Shown piece after piece: positions 7,791-21,859 of a DNA stretch of 64,000 nt. The translations under genes and the position numbers were made by a program. Under the pieces are notes generated by a model. It saw nothing but the letters and a program-made list of their open reading frames with translations, had not been told where the DNA came from and did no database searches. Location of the stretch: the NCBI RefSeq assembly GCF_024713975.1, contig NC_091097.1:4624361-4688360 (forward strand), read 5' to 3'. The stretch's first letter is position 1; each line of letters starts with the position of its first letter. The stretch comes from Paralichthys olivaceus (taxonomy: Eukaryota > Chordata > Actinopteri > Pleuronectiformes > Paralichthyidae).

Positions 7791-10184
7791 TCCCCCGATT
7801 GTTATTGCGCAGACTCCAAACGCACAAGATTCACACAAGTTGAATTTAAGATTTATTAAGGATGGATGGTTTATGGCTGCATAGTACGTTACATACAGTA
7901 GGTTGTGTCATTAATTCTGAGCAGAGAAAAAGGTCTCTACTCTGACAGAGAAATGAGAAAAACCGATTTGTCTAAATCTTGTTGCCCGAGAAGCGAAGGA
8001 GAAGAAAATTAAGCAGTGAGAGAAGAGCAGAGGGACCAAACATCTAATATAAATTTGGGTTTAGTCCTGTGAGCTCGAACATTTAATCATGGATGTTTTT
8101 TATCCACCAGTGTAAAAAATAAGTTTAGTCGAACCACTTGCCAGACGGAAGTTTGCCATCAATCAATATTAACTTCATTGGTGAGTCACAGATCCTTGTC
8201 GTCTAACCCTGAAATGTCTGACATAAGGTATGAGAGCTGGAACAATTCATACCTTTAATAAATGGAAATATCTTTTTATTACTTTATTTATTTTATTTAT
8301 CATACTCAAATAAACAAAGCTTCACAGAGCCACAGTCCATATCCACTTCAACCAATCTGTGCCAACATATTTCTTTGTTTCCAGTCTATTCCCAGTCTAG
8401 TAACTAGAAGCCTGGACTTTACTCTAGTGTTGAAACGTCCTACAGTTTGTTCATGACAAATATTTCCTGTCACTTAGCGGCACCCACACTCTCCCGGGCG
8501 CAGCCCCTGCTCATCAGCCATGTCTCTGTTACCATTTCTTCATTTGTTGTGTCTCCACATTGGCCGAGCCGGCCATCCCCTTGAGAGACCGCTTCACTCA
8601 TGACTTCCATTGTTGTGTCTCGGCAGTCCTCTGGCCTTTGCACAAACATATCGATCACTTCCACCTCCCCTCCTTTGTCACCTTTTGTGTCCTGGGCTAA
8701 AAATACATTTTTGCAACCAATCCGTGTCGCCGGCGACCACCTCCAATCCTCTCTCCTTCATCCTTTGACCCCTCTCCTCCAGCTTTAATCCTTTTCATAT
8801 TTCTGTCTCAAATGTTTGTTTCATCGAAATCCTTCTCTCGACCTCCTCAAGCCTCTGCGACCTTAAGATGCCATTGCTGTTATTCTGAGGTCAGCGCTCT
8901 CCTGTGCATTCGGGGACGTGTTTCGCATTGGATTCCTCTGTAAAACCCCACACATGCACCGTCTTCAAATAAATGCTGATTGCTGTGTTATAAGGTTCCT
9001 TTAGCTCATAAAAACATGACAGCCTCTGGATGTTTACAGATCCAGGCGCTTTACAGGGGTCAATAAAAGGAAATTGCTGGTCAAAGAAGTTGTTGGAGTA
9101 TGACTTAAGATATACAACTCAAACTATGACCTAATCTAAACAAAAAATAAATAACACAGGCCCTCACAGCCCTTGTCTCATACACAGACAATCTATTGTC
9201 TTTATCTAATTGTACAGCAAGGCTCAGTTGTCTGTCCAAAACAGTGTCTTAACTCTGCCCTCATTTACCCTCATTGATGAAATCTCACCTGTGATCCTCA
9301 TATCCTCTTATCTCTCTGACAAGACTGACAATAACAAGTGCGAAGGTCACTGCAAAGACGCCGCGTTTCTCTTGAAAATACAAGTTTGGGTTTCATAAGG
9401 CTGAAGTAGTAGCAATATTGTCCAGATCAGTGGACCACATGCATACCCTTGGTAGTACAAGAAAGGTCTATTTGAGGGAGGCTTTCGGAAGGTCAAAGCG
9501 GCGAAGACCTCGAGTAAAGTGTCTCAGTCAAGGCGCTGCTGAGGCAGGGTCACCTGGTGGGCAGTGCCGTCTGCTCCAGAGGGTACTTAACCCTGGATGA
9601 GTAGCTAATGGAGGGAGTCATTCGGGGCAGTCATCCAAAGCAGACTAACTATACTGATTTGAATAGGCATCCACTCACAAATACAAGGACAAGCGTAGAA
9701 CTGTTGTGCTACAAAGCCAAAAGTGCCATAAATAACACTCAACAATATCTATCGAGTAGTTTTGATATTCCCTGAGGAGAGAGTGTAGGGAGCATGTACT
9801 AGGCCCTGTTCAGGCCTAGTATTAACATTCAACCTGAGAGGTCTGATGACAAGTTCATCTGACGTTAAGATGCGTCCTGAATGTGTCTCCTATGACCTCT
9901 TGTGACTGGATCCCACTTCCTGAACTATATGTTAATAAACACGTACATCATTTGTGTTCACAAAGTCTAAATTATGAGGTTTCTACCCGGTTTGAGTTCA
10001 CAGATGTGTCTGATGACAAGGTTTGTGTGTCAGTGTGTGTGTGATGATGTGAGCGGGAGAAAGCATGCAGAGTAAGGAGGGGCTGAATGAATTGCTGTAC
10101 ATGGGTCTATGATGAAGAAGGATTTCATATTTTATCAAGAGTCATGAAATATTCTCTGGGTTAAATATAGTGATTAAAAATTCC
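7791..10184. other. Intergenic, no gene recognised
   Basis: No ORF with recognisable domains or coherent splice structure was found. The stretch 8460-8790 is comparatively GC-rich and pyrimidine-rich, and 9400-9660 is also GC-richer than its surroundings, but neither could be identified. Confidence 0.5.
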
Positions 10185-10730
10185 TGCATCCGCCCCCTGA
10201 TCTGGATCCACACCAAAAATAAACTCTTTCCTGACCCATAATGCATCATTCCACCAAGTTTCATGTTAATTCGTCCAGTAGTCTTGCTTACAAACAAACA
10301 CAGAAAACCACCAACAGACTAAAAGATCACAATATAGTGCCCACCTCCGCCAAGGCCCAACAGAGTCCTTGTTAAAGCACATTGAAATTCACTCGATCTG
10401 GATTTTACTCTGAGCTGCATCAAATTGTACACCGTCCTAGATAACCACCTCCTCAATATGACAGATTTCTTTTATCACAAACCCTGAATTATTATCCTGA
10501 GAAAATAACAAAAATGCCAAAACCTTCCTACTTCACAATGTTAATAATTGTAATAAATAATTCTGGACCTGCCCCTTTATATGGATCCTTGCTACAATTG
10601 AATTAATTCTTCCTTGACCCATGTCCAATCCTTCCAAGTCGAATGCAGACAGTAACCAGTGCATAATCTTGCTGACAAATAAACCAACCAACCAACACGC
10701 AAAGAGACAGGGGTGACCTCCTCAGCGTAG
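10185..10730 (-). repeat. Interspersed repeat family (GTTTGTTGGTTGG type), inverted, two pieces
   Basis: Contains CCACCTCCGCCAAGG, a run ACCAACCAACCAAC, GGATCC-containing 'CCTGACCC' segments and 'TTCCACCAAGTTTC'. The same elements recur at 53100-53510 (same orientation) and 47365-47930 (opposite orientation). This is a common fish interspersed repeat. No coding capacity is seen. Confidence 0.55.
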
Positions 10731-13700
10731 CTAATGATTGGGCTATGTAGTGATCAGTTTTGATTGTGGCCACGTACAAATCAATGTCTGGACAGAGAGA
10801 AGAGTAAAAATACCTTTGATGCACTGTGAAACTGTAGCGGCTCAGACGATGTCAGCTGAGAGGGCAGTGCTTAATATTTTTCACGTTCACGCAGCAAAAG
10901 AAATGTGACCACATGCGTTCCTGAGCACCTGTGAACGGAGCCTGAGTGATCGCATCTCGAGCGGACAGATCGGGATGACCGGGGTCATGAGGACAAAGAT
11001 ACTTTTTCATATTTTCACATCTGAGGTCAGGAGAAGAAACAGACAATATGTATTTTGAATCTTAGTCAATTTTGCAGAGTGCCTATTCAAAGAGTGTCCT
11101 GACACTGATTTAAGCACACTGACATAGACATGAGTAATCGGTGTAAAAACGGGGGGGAAAAACATGCAGTAAGAAACTCGACAACATATTAAATCTGATC
11201 GCACTGTAACGAAAAGCGAGCTGTGATAATAATAAGCTCTGATGGGGCCCTCTTATGGCCCATCGATTTCCAATAGCTGAGATCATAGAAAGCTGGGGGG
11301 GTAATTACACTGTGCAAGCAGAGGTCGTCCTGAGCAAATATCATTATCATCAGATTAGAATGAAAGGCTGGCGCGGGTCGAGCACACGGGGGTGAAGGAG
11401 ACCCAGAGGAGAAGCTTCTCAGCATACATTTCTGACCCTTCATCTGTCTCAATGTCCCCACCTTGCTCCCTCTGCCACGGGTCATCCCTGCATCACACGG
11501 ACACAAACAAGAGGGGAGGGGAGGGGGGGGGCAGTGCAAGTCACCAAAGCACAACCATTCATCAGCGAGAGACAACGGATGATGGGGGATGATACCTCGG
11601 GGTAGCAAATAGATAAACAGGGGAACAGCAGGAGAAGGAGCATATGCTCCGTACAGAGCTGAAACTGGGCAGTTCCATCACAAGGTTCAGTGTTTTCTTT
11701 GGCAGTGGTTAAAAGTTTGAATGTGGATTTAAATGAAAAACTGTGTTGAAAACAGATTGAAGGCTGGAATGAATAAATGTTTGGGTTAAAAAAGTTGTCG
11801 AGAGGAAAGAAAGAACTGCTGGAACATTCAGTTCCTTTTCTAGCCACAGCTATTGCTTGATCTGTTGGTCATTTCTAATATTAATCATTTAGTTTTTACA
11901 TATTCCCTGAAGTGCCATCTTCAAATTGCTCATGTTGTCAAGGATATTACTCTTCAAATAATTTTGAATACAAAAGTGGCCACTTATGTTGCACATGCGT
12001 TCCATATTATTTTATTCAACTAAAATGTCTTTCTCACTGCTATCCCATTTAATACAAAAAGTGGAAAAAAAAGCATGAATACGTCAAGAAGGATATGTTT
12101 TCACAACTGTTCATTTGCAGGCTGGTTTGTTTGTTAATAATTGAACAGATTTCCACAAAACTCAGTGGTATAGGTCAGTGAAGGACACAAAATATTGGTG
12201 CTTTTTTTTGACATTTTCACAAATTCCCCAGAGAATAATTTGTGAATCTTGATATGATACGAACGTAACACGTTTTAAAACATTTAGAAATTAAAAATGA
12301 GCCCCTTATTCTCAGATGTTTGCCCTGTGTGGATCTTTTCAGTTCATCTCTTAGAGAATCGTGATTCTATTCCACAAATCACTCACGTACAGAATCAGTT
12401 TCCTGTATTATGTTTGGTACCTCAGTTATGTCAGTAGCATGTGCATTGTAAAAAAAAAAAAAAGACAAAGAGATGTAAAAATACACATTTTCAAAGACAC
12501 ATACATTAAAAGCGCAACTCTCGTCCTCTCTCTACGAGATATCATTCGTGTTAGAAATGAAGTGTGAAGAAGTAGATGAACCATCCACAGATGATTAGGT
12601 GGGAGGGAGTCCCAGCAGGCCCCACGTCACCTCACCCATCTTCCCTCACCCTGGGTACTCCCTCACTGCCAACCCCCCACAAGCGAACGCAGAGATCCAT
12701 GGTGGCCCGGCGAGAGGTTGCGAGTGCCACTCTGACGAGCCTCTGACGTCTCTATCTGCGCAGCTCAGTGTGGGAGCTGGTCCAGGCCACCTACATTAAC
12801 ATAAACAAGGCGTGCTGCTGGGGTCCGCCTGTCAGGGGCTGTCACCGCTGAGGACAGAGGAGAGACGCCTCCGCATTAACCTCCAGGCTTATCTCACACT
12901 CTGTGCATCTCACAAAAAAAGTGGGGATTAGTGCTCAGTCAGGAATTGCTTTTGGGTCCTTGTCACTCCTGCACGATTATTGAACTCGCTCTTCTATACT
13001 CAGACTATTATTCCCATCTTCCTCTGCCACTTACCCAAAGGGAGGGAATCCCTGGGGATTTAAAATGACAACCCAACCAATCTGTGTTTTTTTTATTCTG
13101 GTGACACCTTTGGTGATAAGTTGTCACTGCAGTGATTTCTGTGTTTACATTAGCCAATTAAAATAAAAAATAGATACAAAACTATTCCTATGAATCGTTA
13201 TGAAATGAAATGGTCATTAAAGGTTTCTGTGTGTTAGGTTCTCTACAATTTTTTGACACCACCGGCAGAGATTGAAATAGAGGTGCATTAAATATACCCC
13301 AAAAATAATAAGACCTGATCAACCAGCAGCATGAGCGATTATGACCACTATGTGATCATAGCTGATAAAAAGTTGAATATAGCAGAACATCTCTGACTTA
13401 CTCAACAATTTATTTTTTAACCCTCACACTTACGCAATTGTTAAATACTCAACAGTTCACACAGAGACAATGGTCTTCTTTGGTATTCACTAGGTTTATC
13501 ACTAGAGCATCAACAACAAAGGAAACAACGATGCATCTTGATGTATTTCAGTGTGTCACATTCACAGTTTTGATCAGTGATGGTGTTTATTGTTAAAGTG
13601 TAAAGTGAGCGCAGGTCAGAGGGGGAGTGAGGAGGAAGAAGCAGACTCTGACAGAGACTCTGACACAGGAAGACTGGAACTTGAATGTGCGTCTGTCCTG

Positions 13701-16700
13701 AAGCAGCAGTGGTTAAAGTTATTCAGCGATGGGACATCACTAAAAACAACAGGAATCGATTATGTTCTGTCTCTGCATGGATGCAGAGTCGTCTGTGTCG
13801 CGATGCATCTCAGAATCAAGAAATGTCCACAGCTCTAGTGCTCACCACTGTGCAGGAGACATGGAGGGAAGGTAGAGACAAAGTCTAATCTTCCGACCTT
13901 ATATTTGAATGTATTATTTAATCACTATATTTGTTGACAGGGAAGCTGTGCACAAACAGGAGTATAATATAAATGTATTAATAAATAAATAAAAACTAGA
14001 TAAAGGGCACTTTCTCTCGAGGAAGAAAAAGGGCAGGGGCCTGGTGTGCATGTGTATGAACACGCCAACCCAGGACCCGGACCGCTCGCCTAGTCTTGGA
14101 TACGATGAAGTGAAATTAGATAAATCAGAGAGGTTTTGATTAACATATTCCCTTCCTGATAATGATACCTGGACTTTGCATATCTGAATACTGATCTGAT
14201 ACCTGTGCATTTAAAAAAAAGAAAACAACTTGTGTGATGTATTTCAACAGCTGCATGCTACTAACCCTGGAAGTGATGATTGATGTCATTGTTGAAGGGT
14301 CTATCTCAGGTTAAACCCTTTGAAAACAAAGACAGAGGCTAAACCAAGAACTCCTTATATTATTTAGTTTGACAGTGATAACTGAAAAAAACACAATTAA
14401 GTAAATCTAGGAATACACAGTCCCTTACTTTAAATAGATATTAAAGTACAGGAACAGTATACGTCACTGTTTTACTTTACTTTCCAGTGTGGAATAGTGT
14501 CAAAATGCTGACATTTTAGTTCAGTCTGGGTAACGCTACACTGCAGAAAATTACATTTTCTTTGCCTCTCAAATAACATTACTTACCAGTGGTGTGCAAA
14601 TGAAATGGTGTTTTTGGTTTGGTTGTATCTGTGTGAAAAAATTAAAGTGCATAGACACATTTTCATTTCGGAACGTAGATTTGCCCACCCTGTCATTTTG
14701 GGCAGTATTGGGGGCATTTCTAATGCCAGGCTCGCAACATCTCTATCTGAAACCTTGTCTTTTTAATATTATTTATACAATCTATTTAACCTATGCTGGA
14801 GAGTTTTATTTCTCCCGAAGCTGAGTGCATGCCACTTCAATTTTTAGAAATGTACAAACGTCATGAGTAGTCAAATTAAAGGCTCTATGGAAACTGTGGA
14901 GTGTGCTGTTGAAGAAGTTTAGAGAAAAAACTCAAAGTCCACTCTCAGAGTTTGAAACTGAAAAAAGCTTGTAGCAAGAAAATATCTTTCATTAAATCAC
15001 TATATTGAAGAACTGTTTATTTTCTTCTCTGTTCAGTCATGCAGGCTACCAAACTTTTTTTTCCAGACACCTAAGGGCATGAAAAACCACAACACTGAAG
15101 ATTCCTTTCTCTGGCGGGGCTCTCCTGAACTCTTCCAATACAGCCTGCAAAATGACTTTCCTTCTCCTCCATCACTGCTGAGCCAAATCTACGCCACCAC
15201 TGCCGAAAGCATTCGCTCAGCAGGTACCTGACAGCCCAGCGTTTGAGATTTACGTGGAGATTCCTGCGGAGGAGCGCACCCCAGAGTCACCGACTATGAG
15301 GCAGCATGAAGGGTAAAGGTTTTCTAACTCCTCCATGGTGAGCACGGGCTGACGGTTGTCTGCTTCACTGACAGAAATAGTAAGAAGCACCTAAGTTCTC
15401 CTTCCTTCTCTGCGTATGTAAGGCCACGTGGCTCCCAGCCAACAAAAGACTGCAGTGTGCGGCTGCAACATTGTGAGCGTCTAATCCATATCTCAAGACC
15501 TCAGGCCTAATCAAATATACCGAATGTAGGGAAGGAGTCAATAGCTGCTTAATTACTAACGAGAGTAATGACAATAACAATCACGTTCCTTTCCAGCTGA
15601 CGTAATTAAGGGAGGCATAAAAGGCATACCGAGGGAGAGCTGCCTCCAAGCAAGGCAGCAATTAGGGCAGAAGCTGAGGAGGCAGCTTGTGGCAAAGACA
15701 TGAGATGAGCTGCAAACACTGTCTCAGCCTTGTCTTTCGTCTAACACCTTGTCCTCCTTTCAGGCATCAGTATCATCAGTTGGTGCCACACACTGACAGC
15801 ACTGGGCTTCATTATATCTGTCCTGCCCATCGGTGGTACGAACACCATGTTGTTCAACCGGCTTTCTCCCGCACGTCGCTGGCGGCTGCCATGTTTAATG
15901 ACCCTCCTCCTCCTGTATCCAGCGCTCAGTAGGCACAGCGTGAGACATGGGGAAACACTCAATTTCTGTAATGGCTTGAAATGGAGTAAATATCACTCGC
16001 CCCCCTGCATTTGTTACTCATTCAAGCCCCGTTATCACTTGCTGCCTAATTTCCTGGTGCACTGACAAAGGCAGAGGGCGTTTCCATGGAGAGGGAACCC
16101 TTGCGGTTTTTGTGCTTCTCTCAACTTGGCACTCTGTTCATTTCACAGCAATTATCCTGAGTCATTCCACACATTCTGCCACAGAAACTCAAGGGAAGGA
16201 CCTTTCAGCTAATTGCTTTCAAATGGAAATAAAAAATAATCACACGGCTACTTTGTCAAAATGACTCCTGTTATGCAGCATTTGGTATGTGAAATTGATG
16301 TGGGATTCCTTTTAATGTCCCATTTACAATGCCTCCCGCTCTATTTCCAGATGAAAACCTTTTCTATAAATGCATATGGGATGAAGCCCTGATATAGTAT
16401 GCAGCATGATTCTTCAGATTCTCCAAAACCAAAATGTTGGTGGGGATAACTTTTTTTAATGCAACTTCTCCAAAGTCTGAAGCAGGAGAGGGATTGCTGC
16501 ATTTACTTTTGTGTGAATATACAGTACACGATTCAGGAAATGCACATACAACATTGTGATTAGGTGGCATGCTGTGCAGAGTAATTAAAATAAAAGTGAC
16601 TGTCAAGCATGATTAATGTACCGACATGTGTTTGATGTGGTTATAAAACGCAACATGCTTGTAAAACATCGATAAACAAGGTGGAAATTAGGCTGCAGGA

Positions 16701-16990
16701 GAAAAACAGCTTGAAAATGCTCAGGGAGTGTCTGTGATGCAGACACATGAAAGTCAGACTGGAGAAATTCAAGCAAGAGCAATCAACTCTTTACCTGTGC
16801 GATGACATTAAGTTTCCTATTTCTCCTTAATGCTCATTTCAAACAAGATCGTGGTCCTTAATTTTCGAAAAGGACAATCAACTTCTATTTCCGAAAACAT
16901 GTTTTTCAGTGCTTTGAGCTAAATGCAAGTATTAACATACAAAAAATGTGTAAATTGGTACTAATCACAAAGTAGAGCTGAGGTTGATCT
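10731..16990. other. Intergenic, no gene recognised
   Basis: Contains a partial member of the GTTTGTTGGTTGG repeat near 12118-12290 and GC-richer blocks near 12600-12900, 15100-15300 and 15600-16100. The last has little repeat character and could be conserved non-coding DNA, which cannot be tested from one sequence. Small ORFs here have no recognisable domain. Confidence 0.45.
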
Positions 16991-17004
16991 GGACGTCATT
17001 TGTT

Positions 17005-17180
17005 TTGTAGGCCAGGAAAATGATTACTGACCTTTCTAATGTCCCGCAAACAGAATACAAACTGCTTCCATCAGGTAGATGCTACCTGGTTCCAAATAAA
17101 TACAGGAAGAGATACATGAACAGGTACAAAACTATTTCATTCCTCTGTCAGTGAAAGTCCTAAACTCTGGACTGAAGGGG
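17005..17180 (+). pseudogene. LINE retrotransposon 3' coding fragment
   Basis: Conceptual translation gives a piece like EYKLLPSGRCYLVPNKYR followed by a basic stretch and then stops. This matches the C-terminal 'LPSGRRYR..K..R..RF..SFIP' region typical of non-LTR retrotransposon ORF2 in vertebrates. No reverse transcriptase domain remains and stops follow, so it is a 5'-truncated dead copy. Confidence 0.5.
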
Positions 17181-19373
17181 GATGTGAGGTAAGAGACTAT
17201 TACATGCGCCTGAATACATTTATGTCTGCACTTGTCTTGTATTGTGCACCTTATGTCTATAGTATGCATGTATTTCTATGTGGTTGCCCTTATTCCAAGA
17301 CAATTTCCGTTAGGACAAATAATTTCAAGTCTTTAATAGTGAACCAACAAAGAGGACAACATTAACTTTTAAATGCCAGCTCATCCTGTGGTTCTGATGT
17401 ATTTCACTCGAAAAAACAAATGCGATGGTGTTGCTAAAAGTCAAGTCAGAGGATATCCAGTTAGTTATTACGGTTTATCATCTGGGAACCAGGAATAGAA
17501 AATTACCAATCCAGACTGTAGATGTCACTAACTGTATAAAAAAAACAATCTGGTGTTGCTAGATGAAAAGTCAGGTGGTCATTTGGATTCTTTGGGTACA
17601 ATTAATTCACTCTAATAGATATAGAATATCCATTCAATAGTCAGTGCATGGACAAGATATTTTTCCCCATTTGAGGCCTGAGAAAACCTCAGTCAGAGGT
17701 CAGTTGGCTTCATCTCTGAGGAATATATAGACCTCATGGCAAATGATCCAATAGTGGTTCAGATATTTAAGTCTGGAATAATGCTGACTCCCCAACATTA
17801 ACCTTTGCAAAAAAGAAAAAGTGAAGTCTTCACTATTTTCTGCCCCCTTCTCCAAAATAATTATTAAGATTTTCCACTCCTTTCCTGCAAACTCAGTCTA
17901 GCGCTAACTGAGTTATTCGCCTGAAAAAAACTATTCCCTGTCAATACATATCAACTGTTGTAATATGAGCTGCAGCAGGCCATTCTTTCGGGTTTAGCGA
18001 GCCTCATATTTTTTGGCGTTTGAAGGCTGGCAGGCAGGCAGAGTGGTGCTGATGTGTTGACGTATGGTGGGAGGAAGGAAGAGGCAGCTGCTGTTCATCT
18101 CCATGAGAGGAAGGCCACTCTGAGAGGATGAGTGGAGAGGGGCCTTTCAGAAGATCTCTGAGTCAGAGCGAGTGGGGAGGCATCAGGATATTATTAGGGA
18201 GGTGTGCCTGCTGCCCTGCTATTATTGCAGAGATAAATGGTTCTGCTGCTTTCGACCAAAGATACACTTGCCCTGCGTTGTTTCATCAGGTGTTACATGT
18301 GAGATGTAGAAGAGATTCGATGCTATCAAACCTATAATTCCCATCAGATTATAGGCCTATGGCACCTTTGATTGTTGCGGAGGGGACAAAGGCCATGTGG
18401 CTCAAGCGTGTTCACCGCAGTCACAGAATAATGTAGCTGCAAGCCACCAGAATGAGGACGATTTTAAAAGAGAGGGAGAAATATGGACGTGAATCTTTGT
18501 TTAACATTCACAGCAGTTAGTTCTGTTATCTCCTTGTCTTCAGGTGCATTTTAGTAACCTGAAACAGTAACAATATAAAAAAGAGCGTCCAATAAAAGAC
18601 ACCCAACTGGAGGTCGACTTTTTTTTTACTCTTTTGAATTCCTCAACTGACTGAGGCTCTACAGACTCTCTATTATCTCAAGTGAAACAGCCACATTGCA
18701 CTTAATCTCTAGTTTAAATGTACTTAAGTAAATGATTGGATGTATAGCGCAGGAACTGAAATGTCACTGATGAGCTCCTTTTTGAAGCTTTGTGTAAAAC
18801 ATAAAAGGCACGAACGAAAATGTTAATGAATTGTCTGAGGAGTAGAGGATCAGAGGAACCAAACGAATTTCATATCACACCTAAAGACCTGGCATTTAAT
18901 TAAAGTGGCCTGAAAAATGGCTGCCTGGTTGGCTGACAACAGTTTCTCTTGAAGCAAATTAAAGAAATCAATTACTGCCGTGTGAAAGTGTAATGCCAGC
19001 ACACTGGAGCCCCACAGCGCCACAATGAGACACCAGGCCAAGGGGAGAGGAGTGAGGAGGAGGGCGCCTCCTCTGTGCCACATCTGACTGGCTGGGCTAC
19101 AGAGTTTATCACGTCAACCTGTTACAGGCAACAGAGCCTGAAAGGGCCCACGCGCTGGAATGAAGCCGCAAATCAGACGAGCTGCCTCCACAAGCCCGAG
19201 CCTCCTCCACTCTGCTCCCAGTTACTCATTCTCTCACCTTCATTCCCCCTCTCTGCGTCTCACATACACACAGTGCACACATGGAACAGATGCTCGGGTT
19301 AAAGATATTCCAACATTATCATGGGCATTTATTATACAACGCATATGGCATCTTGACTCGTCATTGTTGTACC
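17181..19373. other. Intergenic, no gene recognised
   Basis: Non-coding as far as can be seen. The block 18870-19090 has low repeat content and homeodomain-type AATTAAA motifs (near 18897, 18957), so it is a candidate conserved element only. Confidence 0.4.
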
Positions 19374-19640
19374 AGAGACTGTATATTAAGATGGTCATCA
19401 ACAACTGCATTGTTACGCTTTTTTCACCTTAATTTGACAGAACAGTGCAAGCGTGAAATTGGGAGAGAGAGGGGGGAAGACACACAGCAAAGGGCCAGAA
19501 ACATGAACACTTGAGCATTCATCAGTGTGATAACAATACCTCAAATGAAAGAAACCATCTTTGAGAAACATAAATCCATTAACATGGAGGAGGCTGGGTT
19601 ATTGGCCTGTAATGCAGCAAGCCACCAGAGGACGATAGAG
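19374..19640 (-). repeat. Degraded MITE fragment(s)
   Basis: AGAGACTGTATATTAAGATGG at about 19374-19395 resembles the GACTGTATATAAAGATGG fish MITE terminus. 19533-19600 (AAATGAAAGAAACCATCTTTG and ACATGGAGGAGG) matches in inverted orientation the interior of the element at 7499 and in the same orientation the copy near 26620. Confidence 0.4.
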
Positions 19641-21488
19641 AGGACTCGGAGAGCATTCATGAGTTCACCTTTATATTGGTTATACCACTACAGATTTATG
19701 TTGGAGCCACAACTGCAGTGCAGTTTAACACAAATATGTTTTCTTTTCTTTGAGGGTATGTTGTTGTGTTGTTGCCCTGCACGTCAGGGGAGGCTGATTT
19801 TAAAGCATCACCATCAAATATTTCTAAAAACAATCGAAATATAATACAAGGTTTGCCATAGTAGAGCATTCATGCTCCCCAGGATAAACCTTTTGCACTT
19901 CAGGCAGGAGTTCCAGCCTCATCACAACCTGTACATCTCAAGCTACTGTGATACTTAGCTTTACAGTTGGCATGTTGTTTATTTGGTTTAATTTGGCAGT
20001 GCTTTAGACTAATTATAGGGCAAGATGATATATTTCTATATACAACCGTACGTAGTAAAGATGTAGATCTAAAAAAAACAGCTCACAATAGATTCAGATT
20101 TTACAAAAAACCTTGCATGTATGTAACTCAAGCAGGACATAGTATTGTATTTCTTTGGGAGGACTACTCTCCGCTGAGGATAAAAACATGTTTAATACAA
20201 AGGGCCTCTAGTGGAGGCTTTATTTCTCGTATTTCAAGGTCTCAGCAGCCTTTGACATCTAGTGAGTCTGTGCTTTGAATTTCAGAAGCATAAATTAAAC
20301 GTCAATACAAATACACAATAAGCACTGATTTTTAATGCATGAAAACAGTCAATCAAAATATTCATGAACAAAAAGTTAAATGTATCCACAAAATGTTGAG
20401 TTTCCATTTAAAATATCCATAATTATGTATCCCAGGTTGGTTTAGACAATCTTATCATACCTGGTAATTTTGCCATTGACATGGTAATAATACGCTGTCT
20501 GGAATCTTTGATGGTGAAGCCTTTAGCTGATTATTATCTAAATCTCAAATTTTTCCACTTTCTGATTTGCCATTAAATAACTGCTGGAGACTGATCCTCG
20601 CTGAAGAACAAAGAGAGAAAAGTCATGTTTACTTGACAGATTGTGTTTGGAGAGTGAATGAGGAATTAGTGAAGAGGAAAGCTGATACACTGCAGGTTAA
20701 CAACTGTTAGATTTAGGATGCAGGTGGACTGAAAAGAAGATGATTACCTGCTAGTGGCTTGCTGGAGGAAGAGTTGCTGTATTAAAGGGAATATCTGCTG
20801 TCACAATTCTGCTGTTCGATTTGAATACAGTATGTTACATACACTGTGCCATTCAGCTGGAACTGACAGCCACCCTTTCTAAATGTTAATCTCCTTGTTA
20901 TCAAATCAAAGTAGACGCACATAACAGGAGCCGCACTCACATATAGGCTTTGTCCAAGGGTAGAGACGCACAAGCCAAGGTCAGTGTGAGTATAAATCCA
21001 GTTTGATGAAGTGCTGACATGGACATTTGACTGTTACAAGACGATGACAAGCAACAATAACATTACATGTGAATGAAATAGATTCAATTTATGTTAAAAC
21101 ATAGTTTCACCTGTGTAGGTTCGCCGTGCAATGAGGCTCCGACCCTGAGTGCTGCCCTGAGCATCATGCTGTTATCACATGTTGACCATATGTGGGTGTG
21201 TACCGCACAGGGCCAGTCACATCACACATACACACACACTGACACACACAATCTTTCCAACCCACCTCAACTTCTTTCAGTATCAGCATGGTTTGACAGG
21301 TGAGAACGAATCCTCACTGCAGCCGTCACACCGCAGGATCCACACCCTCTGTCATACCATCTATACAGATTCCCTGTTTCCCTCAAGGTTCAGTTAAGCT
21401 CAACGCTAGATATGTATTTGGAAATGTACATATTCTTCTTCCCTGAGTTCATTTCATCCGTATTTGTGCAATTCTGAAAGCTTAAGGA
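19641..21488. other. Intergenic, no gene recognised
   Basis: AT-rich, with short ORFs lacking domains. A short CA-rich stretch lies near 21228-21250. Confidence 0.45.
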
Positions 21489-21859
21489 TTAAAGTGATAG
21501 TGTGTAGAATTTAGTGATATCTAGTGTTGAAGTTGCATGTTGCAGCTGAACACCCCTCACCTCACACCTCATCTTCCAAACATGAAAAAGAAGCTGTGGT
21601 AGCTTCAGTTGTCATGAAAAACTCAAAAGGTGTTTAGTTTGTTCAGTCTGGACTAATGTACAAAACATGGCGGCCTCTGTAGAGAGGACCCCCTTGATGT
21701 AAAAAGTATTTAAATATAAAGGGTCTTTCTGGGGTAAAGAAAACTGCAATTCAGACAATTTAGATGAAACAAACTAGTGAAAACATCATGAGGATTATTC
21801 TACATTAAATTTCTGCCAATAGTTCCCTTTCACCTAAATCTTACACACTGGACCTTGAA
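21489..21859 (+). mobile_element. MITE, AGGTYCAGTGTGTA family, diverged full-length copy
   Basis: It starts TTAAAGTGATAGTGTGTAG and ends ACACACTGGACCTTGAA. The interior is collinear with the copy at 6241-6621 (for example CCGTTTAGT-type and TTTCACCTAAATCTTACAC segments). More substitutions than the copies at 1-6.6 kb indicate an older insertion. Confidence 0.75.
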
